DNA of 64,000 nucleotides. Source: Bradyrhizobium sp. CSA207 (lineage in GTDB: Bacteria; Pseudomonadota; Alphaproteobacteria; Rhizobiales; Xanthobacteraceae). The notes under the pieces were generated by a model. The model was given only the letters and a program-made list of their open reading frames with translations, ran no database searches and was not told the DNA's origin. The position numbers and the translations under genes are program-made. Every line of letters starts with the position of its first letter. The first letter of the stretch is position 1. Below are positions 17,262 through 26,102 of the stretch, piece after piece. The DNA lies in NCBI RefSeq assembly GCF_029051685.1, contig NZ_JAACFT010000035.1:28883-92882 (forward strand), in the 5' to 3' direction.

Positions 17262-17366
17262 GTCATCGCCCGACTTGATCGGGCGATCCAGTATTCCAGA
17301 GACAGCAGTAATTGACCTGATGGGCCGCGGCGTACTGGATGCCCCGGACAAGCCGGGGCATGACAG
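17262..17366. repeat. intergenic inverted repeat, family D (copy 1)
   Basis: TCATCGCCCGACTTGATCGG then GCGATCCAGTATTCCAGAGA forms the left half, and TACTGGATGCCCCGGACAAG then CCGGGGCATGACAG the right. The element follows emrB immediately and could end the emrAB transcript. Other copies are at 36320-36420 and 55702-55823. Confidence 0.85.
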
Positions 17367-17403
17367 CGAAATCGAATCGGCACCAGCGGCGACGCGCACT
17401 AAA

Positions 17404-17444
17404 TTGCAACACTCGCGCGCGATCTCGCGCGAGCCCCGTTGCAA
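17404..17444. promoter_or_regulatory. nested palindrome upstream of the exporter genes
   Basis: Two inverted repeats are nested: TTGCAAC (17404-17410) with GTTGCAA (17438-17444), and inside them CTCGCGCG (17412-17419) with CGCGCGAG (17426-17433). It could be an operator or a transcript hairpin. No regulator gene is adjacent. Confidence 0.45.
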
Positions 17445-17500
17445 ATCGCAAACGATACATCTATAAAGCGCACCTCATTGAATCGAACCGGGGAGGATTT

Positions 17501-17575
17501 GCATGATTTCGTCGCATTCGCAGATCGCACGCCCGCGCTCGATGATGTTCTGGCTCGGTATGTGCTCGGCCTTCT
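17501..17575 (+). CDS. possible 24-residue leader peptide
   Basis: An ATG at 17501 follows GGGGAGG by seven bases, one of the best ribosome sites in the window. It opens a frame of 24 residues, MISSHSQIARPRSMMFWLGM then CSAF, ending at a TAG. The gap to the exporter gene (about 180 bases) holds nothing else convincing. It could be a leader peptide or the remnant of a longer gene; a competing frame spans 17439-17681. Function unknown. Confidence 0.3.
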
Positions 17576-17756
17576 AGAGGCCCTTTCCGCCAGCTTCGAT
17601 TGGGCCAAAGTTTCGGCCAAGCGTCCCGATCGCTCCGCTTCCCAGATCCTGACTTCCAAAGTCCAAGTCAAATTTGAGTGACGCCGCCTCGGCCCTCGCG
17701 GCCGGCCTGCGTCCATCGATGGAGCCGGCCCGCGCGAGATGCGGCCGGGTGATGTC

Positions 17757-19519
17757 ATGACCGTTCTGTCAAAAAGGCCCGCGGCAATACGCGTGGTGCT
17801 GCCGTTCGTGTTCCGGCACTGGCTGAAGCAGCCGGGGCGCACCCTCATCGTGGCCGGCGGCCTGCTGGGGGCGACCATCGCCGACCTGTTCATGCCAGTG
17901 TTCTCGGGACATCTGGTCGACGCGCTGACGCGCGGCCCGTCCGATCCGGATGCGCGTCACGCGGCGCTGGTGGCGCTGGGCGGAATCGTGGCGCTGGGCG
18001 CAGCCTCCATGGTGCTGCGGCTGACCGGCCTCCAGGCGATCGTGCCGTTCACGCTGAAAATCATGTCCGAGGTCGCCGAAGGCGCTTTCATGCGCGTGCA
18101 GCGCTTCTCGACCGACTGGCACGCCAATTCCTTCGCCGGATCCACGGTGCGCAAGGTCACCCGCGGCATGTGGGCGCTCGACCTGTTGAACGACACCATA
18201 TTGATGGCGCTGGCGCCCTCGCTGCTGGTGCTGATCGGGTCGATGATCCTGCTCGGCGTGCACTGGGCCTCGCTTGGCGCGGTGATCGCGCTTGGCGCGC
18301 TGGTATATGTCACGATGACGGTGCTGTTCTCCACGCGCTACATCGCGCCGGCCGCGCGGGTCTCCAACGCCTGGGACACCAAGGTCGGCGGCACGCTGGC
18401 TGACGCTCTGACATGCAACGCGGTGGTGAAGTCGTTTGGCGCGGAAGCGCGCGAGGATGCGCGGCTTGGCCGTGTCATCAGCCGCTGGCGCGTCCGCGTG
18501 CGGCGGACCTGGCTGCGCTACAACTACACCAATCTGGCGCAGCTTGCGGTGCTGCTGGCCTTACGCGCCTCCGTGATCGGCGGATCGGTGCTGCTGTGGA
18601 TGTCGGGGCACGCCTCGCCGGGCGACGTCACCTATGTGCTGACCAGCTACTACGTCATCCACGCGTATTTGCGTGACGTCGGCATGCACATCAACAACCT
18701 GCAGCGCTCGGTCAACGACATGGAGGAGCTGGTGGCGATCCATGACGAGCCGCGATCGAGGGCGGCGAGATTATGTTCGACGGCGTCACATTCCACTATG
18801 GCGGCCATCGCGCGCCGCTGTACGACGGTCTGTCGGCAACGATCCGCGCCGGCGAACGGGTCGGCCTCGTCGGCCGCTCCGGCTCGGGCAAGACCACCTT
18901 CGTCAAGCTGGTGCAGCGGCTCTACGACGTCTCGGATGGTCGCATCCTGATCGACGGGCAGGACATCGCGAAGGCGACGCAGCAATCGCTGCGCAGCCAG
19001 ATCGCGATCGTGCAGCAGGATCCGATCCTGTTTCATCGCTCGCTCGCCGAGAACATCGCGTACGGCCGGCCCGGCGCCAGCCTGGAGGCGATCGAGCAGG
19101 CGGCGCGGCTCGCCAATGCGCACGACTTCATCCTGCGCCTGCCGAAGGGTTGCGGCACCCTGGTCGGCGAGCGCGGCGTAAAACTGTCGGGCGGCGAGCG
19201 GCAGCGCGTGGCGCTGGCGCGCGCCTTCCTGGCCGATGCGCCGGTGCTGATCCTGGATGAGGCGACCTCGAGCCTGGATTCGGAATCGGAGGCGCTGATC
19301 CAGCAGGCGATGGAGCGGCTGATGAAGGGCCGCACCTCGATCGTGATCGCGCACCGGCTATCGACGGTGCGCAGCCTCGATCGCATCCTGGTGTTCGACC
19401 GCGGCGAGATCGTCGAGCAGGGCACCCATGCCACGCTCGCGAGCAAGCCAGGGGGCATCTACCGCGGCCTGTTCGAGCGCCAGGTGGTGGAGCTCGGGCA
19501 CGTCGCAGCAGCGGAATGA
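17757..19519 (+). pseudogene. ABC exporter (TMD-NBD half-transporter), broken by frameshift
   Basis: Two overlapping frames together make one MsbA-like half-transporter. Frame one starts at 17757 and encodes the membrane domain (about 330 residues, six spans) ending at the conserved VNDMEELVAIHDEP near 18752. It then runs out of frame to a stop at 18950. Frame two continues in another phase and encodes the ATPase domain from about 18752 to 19519: Walker A GRSGSGKT, Q-loop, signature LSGGE, Walker B ILDEATSSLD and the switch His (AHRLSTV). The linker between domains also looks short, implying a small deletion. Unless two chains assemble, the product is inactive; a sequencing error is possible. 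Confidence 0.8.
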
Positions 19520-19575
19520 GCCGCGCGGCAGCGGGACGAAAGTCCCGCCGTCACGCCGCCAGAGGATGGAATGAC

Positions 19576-20979
19576 ATGAAAGACCTGACGAACGGCTCCA
19601 TCGCGAAGCACATCCTGGGCATGGCGCCACCGATCATGGTCGGCATGATCACGATCATGATCTGCCAGCTGGTCGATCTGTACTTCGTTTCGGGATTGGG
19701 CGATGCCGCGGTCGCGGGTGTGGCGGCGGCCGGCAATGCCGGCTTTCTCGTCAACGCGCTGATGCAGGTGCTCGGCGTCGGCACGGTGGCGCTGATCGCG
19801 CATGCCGTGGGACGCAAGGATCGGCTGGATGCCAACCCGATCTTCAACCAGGCGATCGTGCTGTCGGTGCTGTTCGGCCTTTTCACCCTGGCCGCAGGCG
19901 CCGCGCTGTCGCGCCTCTACATGCGTTCGATTGCCGCGGATCAAGCCACGATCGAGGCGGGGACCACGTATCTGTTGTGGTTCATGCCGGCGCTCGCGCT
20001 GCAATTCGCCACCCAGGTGATGGGATCGGCGCTGCGCGCCACCGGCATCGTGCGTCCCGCCATGCTGGTGCAGGCGCTTGCGGTCGTCATCAACATCACG
20101 CTGGCGCCGGTGCTGATCCTGGGCTGGGGCACAGGCTATGCGCTCGGCGTCGCCGGAGCGGGACTGGCGAGCTCGATCGCGGTCGCGATCGGCGTCGTGA
20201 TGCTGCTGGCGTATTTCCGCAAGGTCGAGCGCTATGTCGCCTTCGATCCGGCGCAGTGGCGTCCGCAAGCGCGCCATCTGAAGCGCATCCTCAATGTCGG
20301 TCTGCCTGCCGGCGGCGAGTTCGCGATGATGTTCATCTTCATGGCGGTGGTCTATTTCGTGCTGCGCGATTTCGGCGCGGCGGCGCAGGCGGGTTTCGGG
20401 ATCGGACAGCGCGTTCTCGGACTGATACAGATGCCGGCGCTTGCGGTTGCGCTCGCCGCCGGGCCGATCGCCGGCCAGAACGTGGGCGCTGGAAACGGCG
20501 AGCGCGTGCGGGAAACCTTCGTCAAGGCGGCGCTGATCACCAGTGTGGTGATGATCGGCTTCATGTGCCTTGCGCAGTTGAAGCCGGAGCTCTTGCTCGC
20601 CGGATTTTCGAACGACCGGGAGACCATGGCGATCGCCTTCCTGTTCCTGCGGATCATCTCGCTCAACATGGTCGCGCAGGGCCTGATCTTCACCTGCTCG
20701 AGCATGTTCCAGGGCCTCGGCAACACCAAGCCGGTGCTGTGGAGCTCGGCAACGCGCGTGTTCACCTATTCGCTGCCGGCGATCTGGCTGTCGACGCGCC
20801 CGGGCTTCCGGATGGAGCACGTCTGGTACCTGTCGATCGCAGCGACCACGCTGCAGGCCGCCCTGAGCCTGTGGTTGCTACGCCGCGAATTTGGCAAGCG
20901 CCTGGTGGTGCTCCGGCAGGAGGCTCCGGAGCAGGCCGTGCCTGAGCCCGTCGCGCCTCCCGTGCGGGCGCCTGCGTAG
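19576..20979 (+). CDS. MATE-family efflux transporter
   Basis: A 467-residue inner-membrane antiporter of the MATE/NorM group with about 12 spans in two similar halves. Typical pieces are APPIMVGMITIMICQLVDLY (first span), ARATGIVRPAM-like loop around residue 150, and GQNVGAGNGERVRETF near 300. These pumps exchange cationic drugs for H+ or Na+. The ATG at 19576 is chosen since AGAGGATGGA precedes it. It starts 57 bases after the broken ABC exporter, so the two were probably co-transcribed. Confidence 0.92.
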   Translation: MKDLTNGSIAKHILGMAPPIMVGMITIMICQLVDLYFVSGLGDAAVAGVAAAGNAGFLVNALMQVLGVGTVALIAHAVGRKDRLDANPIFNQAIVLSVLFGLFTLAAGAALSRLYMRSIAADQATIEAGTTYLLWFMPALALQFATQVMGSALRATGIVRPAMLVQALAVVINITLAPVLILGWGTGYALGVAGAGLASSIAVAIGVVMLLAYFRKVERYVAFDPAQWRPQARHLKRILNVGLPAGGEFAMMFIFMAVVYFVLRDFGAAAQAGFGIGQRVLGLIQMPALAVALAAGPIAGQNVGAGNGERVRETFVKAALITSVVMIGFMCLAQLKPELLLAGFSNDRETMAIAFLFLRIISLNMVAQGLIFTCSSMFQGLGNTKPVLWSSATRVFTYSLPAIWLSTRPGFRMEHVWYLSIAATTLQAALSLWLLRREFGKRLVVLRQEAPEQAVPEPVAPPVRAPA

Positions 20980-20994
20980 CGACAGCTTGTCGTC

Positions 20995-21738
20995 TTAGTG
21001 CGCACCAAAACTGTTCCAGACAAGGCCGACGCCCGACAGGAACAACAGGCCGAGCACGACATCACCAAAATGCTTGTCGCTCAGCCCGCGATAGATGCGC
21101 GCGCCGGCCCATGCGCCGACCAGCGTGCCCGGAAACGCGACCAGCGCGAGCCAGACCACCTTGAGCGCGACGAGGCCCGAGGCCGTCTGCAACACCAGGG
21201 CAGTGGCGAGCACCGTGAAATTGAAGAGCTGGAAGATGCCGCGCCGCTCGTGCTTGTTCCAGCCGCGGATGTTGGCCCAGAGGATCGGCAGCGGCCCCGA
21301 CAATCCGGCGAGCCCGCCCAGGATGCCGCCGGCAAAGCCGATCGCGCCGTCGGCGATGCGGCCGCCGAACGTGATGGCGAGCGGTCGCTTGTTCAGATAA
21401 AGCGCAGTCGAAAAGATCAAGATCAGCACGCCGACGCTCAGCTTGAACACTTTTGGATCGGCGGACGCCACCATCATGATCCCGAGCGGCACGCCGGCGA
21501 GGCCGCCGATCAGGAACGGCCACACCAGCGAGAGGTCAAAGCTGTTCCACATCGACGGCAGTGTCGAGGTCTGCGCGATCACCGAGCAGATCAGCACCAG
21601 GGGCACCGCGAGCGAGGGCGGCAGCACGTAGAGCCAGATGCCGAGCGCCATCAGCGCCGTGCCGAACCCGGCCAGCCCGGAGACGAAGCCGCCGGCCAGC
21701 GCGCCGAACAGCAGCAACGCGTAGTTGGACGCCTCCAC
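20995..21738 (-). CDS. TauE/SafE-family sulfite/organosulfonate exporter
   Basis: A 247-residue membrane protein with about eight spans in two repeats. It shows the family pattern GGFVSGLAGFGTALMALGIW near the N-terminus and its counterpart GFAGGILGGLAGLSGPLPIL in the second half. The start is a GTG at 21738. Family members export sulfite or sulfoacetate-type anions, but the substrate is rarely fixed by sequence. It converges on the MATE gene with a 15-base gap. Confidence 0.88.
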   Translation of the reverse strand: MEASNYALLLFGALAGGFVSGLAGFGTALMALGIWLYVLPPSLAVPLVLICSVIAQTSTLPSMWNSFDLSLVWPFLIGGLAGVPLGIMMVASADPKVFKLSVGVLILIFSTALYLNKRPLAITFGGRIADGAIGFAGGILGGLAGLSGPLPILWANIRGWNKHERRGIFQLFNFTVLATALVLQTASGLVALKVVWLALVAFPGTLVGAWAGARIYRGLSDKHFGDVVLGLLFLSGVGLVWNSFGAH

Positions 21739-21874
21739 CGGTGAATCCCTGTCGCTTCCCGCGATCCCGAAGCGGTGATCGCCGCTTGGCGCATAGCACA
21801 GATGCGACCGCAGTGGTCAATCTCAAAACCGCACGCAAGCATGATGTCCCGGGGGCGGGTGTTCGGATCGTGCC

Positions 21875-23245
21875 CTAGACGATCTGCCTGCTGTCGACCG
21901 GTTTGTGCAGCGCGCTGACGAGGATGCGTAGCGCCTCCGCCAATTCCGCTCTGTTCCGCGCCGCGCCGAGCGAGACGCGCGCCGCAAGAGGCGTCGTCGC
22001 ATCGACCGCGAAGGCATCGGCGGCCACGACTGCGAGCCCATTGCGCAACAGATGTGCCGCGACGTCGGGGCGACCTTCAGGCAGCCGCAGCCACAGATGA
22101 TGCGCAGCCGGCTTGGCCAGGAACTGAAAACCCTTCAGCGCGCGTTGCGCCAGTTGCTGGCGGCCGACGGCTTCGTTGCGGATCGCGGCAATGATGCGGT
22201 CCGCGATGCCGTTTTCGAGCCAATGCGTCACCAGCGCGACCATCAGCGGCGCCGGCATCTGCACGGTGGCCTGCAAATAGCTCCGCATCTCCTGCTGCGC
22301 GGTGCTGTCGGGCGTCACCAGATAGGCGACGCGCAGCGCCGGCGCGATGCATTTTGACAGCGTCGTCGCCAGATACGTCCGCTCCGGAATAAGGTTGGCG
22401 ATCGGCGATGCCGAGCGATCGAGCAGGCCATAGGCGTCGTCCTCGATCAGCGTGGTGCCGGCATCGCGGATGATCCTTGCGATAGCGCTGCGCCGCTCGG
22501 GGAGAAGCGTCGCGGTGGTCGGATTGTGCAGCGTCGGGATGAGGTAGACGGCCCTTGGCTTATGCGCACGGCAAGCCTTTGCCAGCGCGTCGGGCAGAAT
22601 ACCGCCATCATCCATCGTGACCCCGACGAGCTTGACGCCGAGCCGCGCCGCGGCCGCCTTGATGCCGGGGAAGGTGAGGGCCTCCGTCAGCACCACGTCC
22701 CCCGGCCGCGCGAGGCAGGCGAGCAGGTTGAACAGGATCGTCTGCGCGCCCGGATAGACCACGAGCCGGTCGGCATGCGCATCCGGAACGCGTGTGCGCA
22801 TCCACCTTGCCGCGACCTCACGATCATGCGCGCTGCCGCCGGGCGGCTGGTAGTTGAGGTGCGCGGTCAATCCCGATTGCGCGCGGATGGCCTCGAGCCC
22901 CGCGATGATGCGCTCGTCGAGCTGCGCTTCGAGCGGATGCGGCGGCACGTTCATCGAGAGGTCGATCGCGACGGGATGCGGCAGGTCGACCGCGCGGCGC
23001 GCGCTGGTCTCCGACACGAACGAACCCTGCCCGACCCGGGCCTCCAGGATCCCGCGACGTCGCGCCTCGGTGTAAGCGCGCGTCACCGTGGTCAGGTCGA
23101 TGCCGAGCGCTTTTGCCAGCGCGCGCTGCGTCGGCAATTGCTGGCCGCGCACCAGCCGGCCGGCTGCGATATCGGCCTCCATGGCATCGACGATGCGCTG
23201 GTAGCGCGGCCCGCTCAGCTCCGAGATTGTAGGGATCCATTCCAT
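21875..23245 (-). CDS. MocR-type GntR regulator with aminotransferase domain
   Basis: A 456-residue chimera. Residues 1-75 form a GntR winged helix (QQLPTQRALAKALGIDLTTV, then TRAYTEARRRGILEARVGQG). The rest is a fold-type I aminotransferase domain with the PLP lysine in TTLSKCIAPALRVAY. MocR proteins use PLP to sense an amine or amino acid and control neighbouring genes. The ATG at 23245 fits homologues; another ATG at 23260 is in frame. Two copies of TGTATGGAT 21 bases apart lie just upstream and suit its DNA-binding mode. It is divergent from the DUF983 gene. Confidence 0.9.
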   Translation of the reverse strand: MEWIPTISELSGPRYQRIVDAMEADIAAGRLVRGQQLPTQRALAKALGIDLTTVTRAYTEARRRGILEARVGQGSFVSETSARRAVDLPHPVAIDLSMNVPPHPLEAQLDERIIAGLEAIRAQSGLTAHLNYQPPGGSAHDREVAARWMRTRVPDAHADRLVVYPGAQTILFNLLACLARPGDVVLTEALTFPGIKAAAARLGVKLVGVTMDDGGILPDALAKACRAHKPRAVYLIPTLHNPTTATLLPERRSAIARIIRDAGTTLIEDDAYGLLDRSASPIANLIPERTYLATTLSKCIAPALRVAYLVTPDSTAQQEMRSYLQATVQMPAPLMVALVTHWLENGIADRIIAAIRNEAVGRQQLAQRALKGFQFLAKPAAHHLWLRLPEGRPDVAAHLLRNGLAVVAADAFAVDATTPLAARVSLGAARNRAELAEALRILVSALHKPVDSRQIV

Positions 23246-23270
23246 GCAAATACGGCTCATATCCTTTGAA

Positions 23271-23300
23271 TGTATGGATACAAGATACTATTGTATGGAT
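23271..23300. promoter_or_regulatory. direct repeats, likely MocR operator
   Basis: TGTATGGAT occurs at 23271-23279 and again at 23292-23300, exactly 21 bases (two helical turns) apart. It lies in the 78-base gap between the divergent MocR and DUF983 starts. MocR regulators are known to bind direct repeats, so this is the probable operator. Confidence 0.6.
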
Positions 23301-23323
23301 CGTTGAAAAGGAAGAGGTGGGTC

Positions 23324-23848
23324 ATGGCGACCGGTTCAGTCTCTCTGGCAAAGGCGATGTGGCGCGGTTTTAGCGGCAAATGTCCGAACTGCGGGGAAGG
23401 GCACATGTTCGGCCGCTTCCTGAAGGTCGCCGATAGCTGCGATCATTGCGGCGAGGAGCTGTCTCATCAGCGCGCCGACGACTTTCCGGCCTATCTCGTG
23501 ATGGTCGTGGTCGGGCATCTCGTGGTGCCCGCGATCCTCGCGGTCGAGACCGCCTATGCGCCGCCGGTCTCGCTGCAACTGGCAGTGTGGCTGCCGGTGA
23601 CCCTGTTTGCCTCGCTTGCGTTGCTGCAGCCGACCAAGGGCGCCATCGTCGGACTGCAATGGCAGCTCGGCATGCACGGGTTCGAGGCGAGCAAACTGCG
23701 GCGGGAGGCCGGTCAGCTCGTCCTTGCGAAGGCGGCGCGGCACCAACTGACGCCGTCATTCCGGGGCGTGCAAAGCGCGAACCCGGAATCCATTCGTCCA
23801 CCGACTCTGCGGCCCGATGGATTCTCTGATGCGCATTGCGCATCATAG
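23324..23848 (+). CDS. DUF983 membrane protein
   Basis: A 174-residue protein. The N-terminus has a zinc-ribbon-like pair, CPNCGEGHMF (19-28) and CDHCGEEL (about 38-45). Two membrane spans follow (about 55-75 and 85-105), with the DDFPAYLVMVVVGHLVVP signature of DUF983. GGAAGAGGTGG precedes the ATG at 23324. The last 32 residues (from about PSFRGVQSAN) are encoded by an intergenic repeat, so the natural C-terminus may have been altered. The role of DUF983 is not established. The divergent MocR regulator may control it. Confidence 0.88.
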   Translation: MATGSVSLAKAMWRGFSGKCPNCGEGHMFGRFLKVADSCDHCGEELSHQRADDFPAYLVMVVVGHLVVPAILAVETAYAPPVSLQLAVWLPVTLFASLALLQPTKGAIVGLQWQLGMHGFEASKLRREAGQLVLAKAARHQLTPSFRGVQSANPESIRPPTLRPDGFSDAHCAS

Positions 23849-23878
23849 TTCGTGCTGCGCACGCCCCGGAATGACGGA
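23755..23878. repeat. inverted repeat, family E (copy 1), overlapping DUF983 3' end
   Basis: GTCATTCCGGGGCGTGCAAA on the left and GCGCACGCCCCGGAATGACG on the right are nearly perfect complements. Inside are GATTCATT-like arms and GATGCGCATTGCGCATC. The left 94 bases are read as the end of the DUF983 gene. Other copies are at 41672-41754, 51511-51588, 51898-51976 and 61297-61398. Confidence 0.88.
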
Positions 23879-23881
23879 GAA

Positions 23882-23925
23882 GAAAAAAATGGTGAGGGGC
23901 CCGATGCGCTAGCATCGAACCCCTC
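23882..23925 (-). terminator. rho-independent terminator of rnpB
   Basis: On the minus strand GAGGGG-TT-CGATGC, a TAGC loop and GCATCG-GG-CCCCTC form a strong stem (23894-23925), followed by ACCATTTTTTTC. The T-run and position 10 bases beyond the RNase P RNA end make this a clear intrinsic terminator. Confidence 0.88.
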
Positions 23926-23934
23926 GTTGCAAGA

Positions 23935-24360
23935 TATCAGCCGGCCTGTAAGCCGGGTTCTGTAGGGCACCGCCTGCTTGCGCCGGCGATACGTGACGGC
24001 CATTCCTCTGGGGCAATGTTTGCACATTGCCTCGAGCAACCTACCCGGACGGCGGGCCTGACATCGCCCCGCGGCGTTATCGCTTGCGCGAACAGCCCGC
24101 TTAAGCCGTCCCTATTCGGTTTTGCTCCCGGTGGGGTTTGCCATGCCGGCTCCGTTGCCGGAGCCGCGGTGCGCTCTTACCGCACCTTTTCACCCTTACC
24201 CTGCGAAGCCGAAGGCGAAGCAGGGCGGTTCGTTCTCTGTGGCACTTTCCCTGAGGTCACCCTCGCCGGACGTTATCCGGCACCGCATGTCAAGGGAGCC
24301 CGGACTTTCCTCCCCGGCGGCCTTTCGGCACTTGCAGGGGCGGCCGTCCGGCCGACTGAC
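23935..24360 (-). ncRNA. rnpB: RNase P RNA (type A)
   Basis: The catalytic RNA of RNase P, which trims tRNA 5' ends. The conserved GAGGAAAGTCCGGGC lies at 24298-24312 (minus strand) and the 3' element ACAGAACCCGGCTTA at 23949-23963. The P1 helix pairs TCAGTCGGCC (5' end, 24359-24350) with GGCCGGCTGA (3' end, 23946-23937), with one G-U pair, which fixes the ends to within a few bases. About 426 bases is usual for an alphaproteobacterial type A RNA. Confidence 0.96.
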
Positions 24361-24365
24361 GGCTT

Positions 24366-24395
24366 ACGCATGGGCATTTGTGACGGTTCCGTCAA
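24366..24395 (-). promoter_or_regulatory. candidate rnpB promoter
   Basis: TTGACG on the minus strand (24395-24390) with about 17-18 bases to a weak -10 at 24372-24366 (CATGCG/ATGCGT). The expected transcript start would coincide with the P1 helix of rnpB. The -10 is poor, so this is tentative. Confidence 0.45.
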
Positions 24396-24506
24396 GCGGA
24401 GATCGCCGCGCACGCGGCCTGAAAATATTTTATCCTGAAGGTGTCGTTTGACGTGTGGCCCGTTCGACTGGATGTCGGCAACCCAGCCGAACAACAGGAG
24501 TAAGCG

Positions 24507-24857
24507 ATGCAGTATCTGCTGCTGATCTATCGGAACGAAGCGGAATTGAGCAAGATGACCCCGGAGGACCGCCAGAAGATGTCGGCGGAGTACGGCACCT
24601 ATACACAGTCCATTGTCCAGAGTGGCCATTTCAAGGCCGGGGACGGACTGCAGCCGACGACCACCGCGACCACCGTGCGCGTGCGCGAGGGCAAGACTCT
24701 CACGACCGACGGCCCGTTCGCGGAAACGCGTGAGCAACTCGGCGGCTATTATCTGGTCGAAGCCAAGGATCTCGACGCAGCGATCGCGCTGGCCGCGCGG
24801 ATTCCCGGGGCCCGGGACGGATCCATCGAGGTCAGGCCGGTCATGATCTACAAGTGA
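24507..24857 (+). CDS. YCII-related (DGPF-domain) protein
   Basis: A 116-residue protein of the YciI-like fold. The DGPF signature is clear in LTTDGPFAETREQLGGYYLV (about 66-85), and MQYLLLIYRNEAELSKM is the usual start, preceded by an AGGAG ribosome site. Its stop overlaps the GTG start of the following sigma factor (GTGA at 24854-24857), a translationally coupled pair. DGPF proteins accompany ECF42 sigma factors in many bacteria and are their likely regulon members; their chemistry is unclear. Confidence 0.9.
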   Translation: MQYLLLIYRNEAELSKMTPEDRQKMSAEYGTYTQSIVQSGHFKAGDGLQPTTTATTVRVREGKTLTTDGPFAETREQLGGYYLVEAKDLDAAIALAARIPGARDGSIEVRPVMIYK

Positions 24858-26089
24858 TCTCTCCGGCCGACATCGATCGAATTTTTCGCGACGAGGCGGG
24901 GCGGGCGCTGGCCACGCTGATCCGCCTCGTCGGCGATTTCGATCTCGCCGAGGATGCGCTCCAGGATGCCTTTGCGGTCGCGGTGGAGCGTTGGTCTACG
25001 TGCGAGGTGCCCGACAATCCGCGCGCCTGGCTGGTCAATATCGGCCGCAACAAGGCGATCGACCGCATCCGCCGCCGGGCTGTTTTTCGCGCCAAGCAGC
25101 AGGCGCTGGTGCATGAGCTCGAGCTCAATGCGCACGCTCCCGACGAGCCGCCGGCAATGCTCGACGACGACATGCTGCGGCTGATCTTCACCTGCTGCCA
25201 TCCCGCATTTGCGCCCGAGGTCCAGGTCGCGCTGACGTTGCGCACCGTCTGCGGCCTCTCCACCGCGCAGGTCGCCCGCGCCTTTCTCGTCAGCGAAGAG
25301 GCGATGTCGCAGCGGCTCGTCCGCGCCAAGCAGAAGATCAGGCTCGCCGGAATACCCTACGAGGTGCCGGAGCGCGACGCGCTGGCGCCGCGGCTCGACG
25401 GTGTGCTCGCCGTGATCTATCTGGTTTTTACTGAAGGATATGTGGCGACCTCAGGGGCAGACCTGATGCGGCCCGATCTCGCCATCGAAGCCATTCGGCT
25501 CGGACGCTTGCTCGATCGGCTGATGCCCGATCGCGCCGGGATCAAAGGCCTGCTCGCGCTGATGCTGCTGCATGACGCGCGGCGCGCCGGGCGCGAGACC
25601 GCGGCCGGCGACATCGTGCTGCTGGAAGAACAGGACCGCACATTGTGGGATCGCGCGCAGATCGAGGAAGGATTGCTGCTGGTGGACGACGCGCTGCGAA
25701 CGCCCGGCCGGCCGCAGCCTTATGCGGTGCAGGCCGCGATCGCCGCGCTCCACGCCCGCGCGCCGAGCTACGCGCAAACCGACTGGCCGCAGATCGCCGG
25801 GCTTTATGAGGTGTTGCTGCGGATCAACCCATCTGCGGTGATCGAGCTCAACCACGCAGCAGCGGTGTCGATGGTCGACGGGCCGGGACGCGCGCTCGAT
25901 CTCGTCGACGCAATCGCCGCGCGCGGCGCGCTCGAGGGCTATGAGATGTTGCCCGCGGTGCGGGCCGATTTGCTGCGGCGGCTGGGGCGGAAGGACGAGG
26001 CGCGTGCTGCGTATCGCGCGGCGACAGAGGCGACGCAGTTGGAGCCGCTGCGGCGATTGTACGCGCGGCGGATGAACGAACTTGGCTAG
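24854..26089 (+). CDS. ECF sigma factor of the ECF42 type with TPR-like C-terminal extension
   Basis: A 411-residue sigma factor starting with GTG overlapping the upstream stop. Region 2 covers about residues 8-75 (LVGDFDLAEDALQDAF) and region 4 about 110-165 (RTVCGLSTAQVARAFLVSEE). The remaining 240 residues are an alpha-helical extension (DUF6596/TPR-like, e.g. YLVFTEGYVATSG and RINPSAVIELNHAAAVSMVD). ECF42 proteins need no anti-sigma factor; the extension itself is thought to set activity. None is encoded nearby. The adjacent DGPF gene is the expected partner. Confidence 0.92.
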   Translation: MISPADIDRIFRDEAGRALATLIRLVGDFDLAEDALQDAFAVAVERWSTCEVPDNPRAWLVNIGRNKAIDRIRRRAVFRAKQQALVHELELNAHAPDEPPAMLDDDMLRLIFTCCHPAFAPEVQVALTLRTVCGLSTAQVARAFLVSEEAMSQRLVRAKQKIRLAGIPYEVPERDALAPRLDGVLAVIYLVFTEGYVATSGADLMRPDLAIEAIRLGRLLDRLMPDRAGIKGLLALMLLHDARRAGRETAAGDIVLLEEQDRTLWDRAQIEEGLLLVDDALRTPGRPQPYAVQAAIAALHARAPSYAQTDWPQIAGLYEVLLRINPSAVIELNHAAAVSMVDGPGRALDLVDAIAARGALEGYEMLPAVRADLLRRLGRKDEARAAYRAATEATQLEPLRRLYARRMNELG

Positions 26090-26102
26090 CCGCCAAAACC
26101 TC

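Noticed and set aside
17439..17681. 80-codon frame starting with TTG
   Set aside because: It begins at a TTG inside a palindrome with no ribosome site. The strong site at 17492-17498 serves a different frame.
18773..19519. Treating the ATPase half as an intact stand-alone ABC protein
   Set aside because: It has no good ribosome site at 18773, and its upstream residues in frame (AIEGGEI) continue the linker of a fused half-transporter, so a broken gene is the simpler reading.
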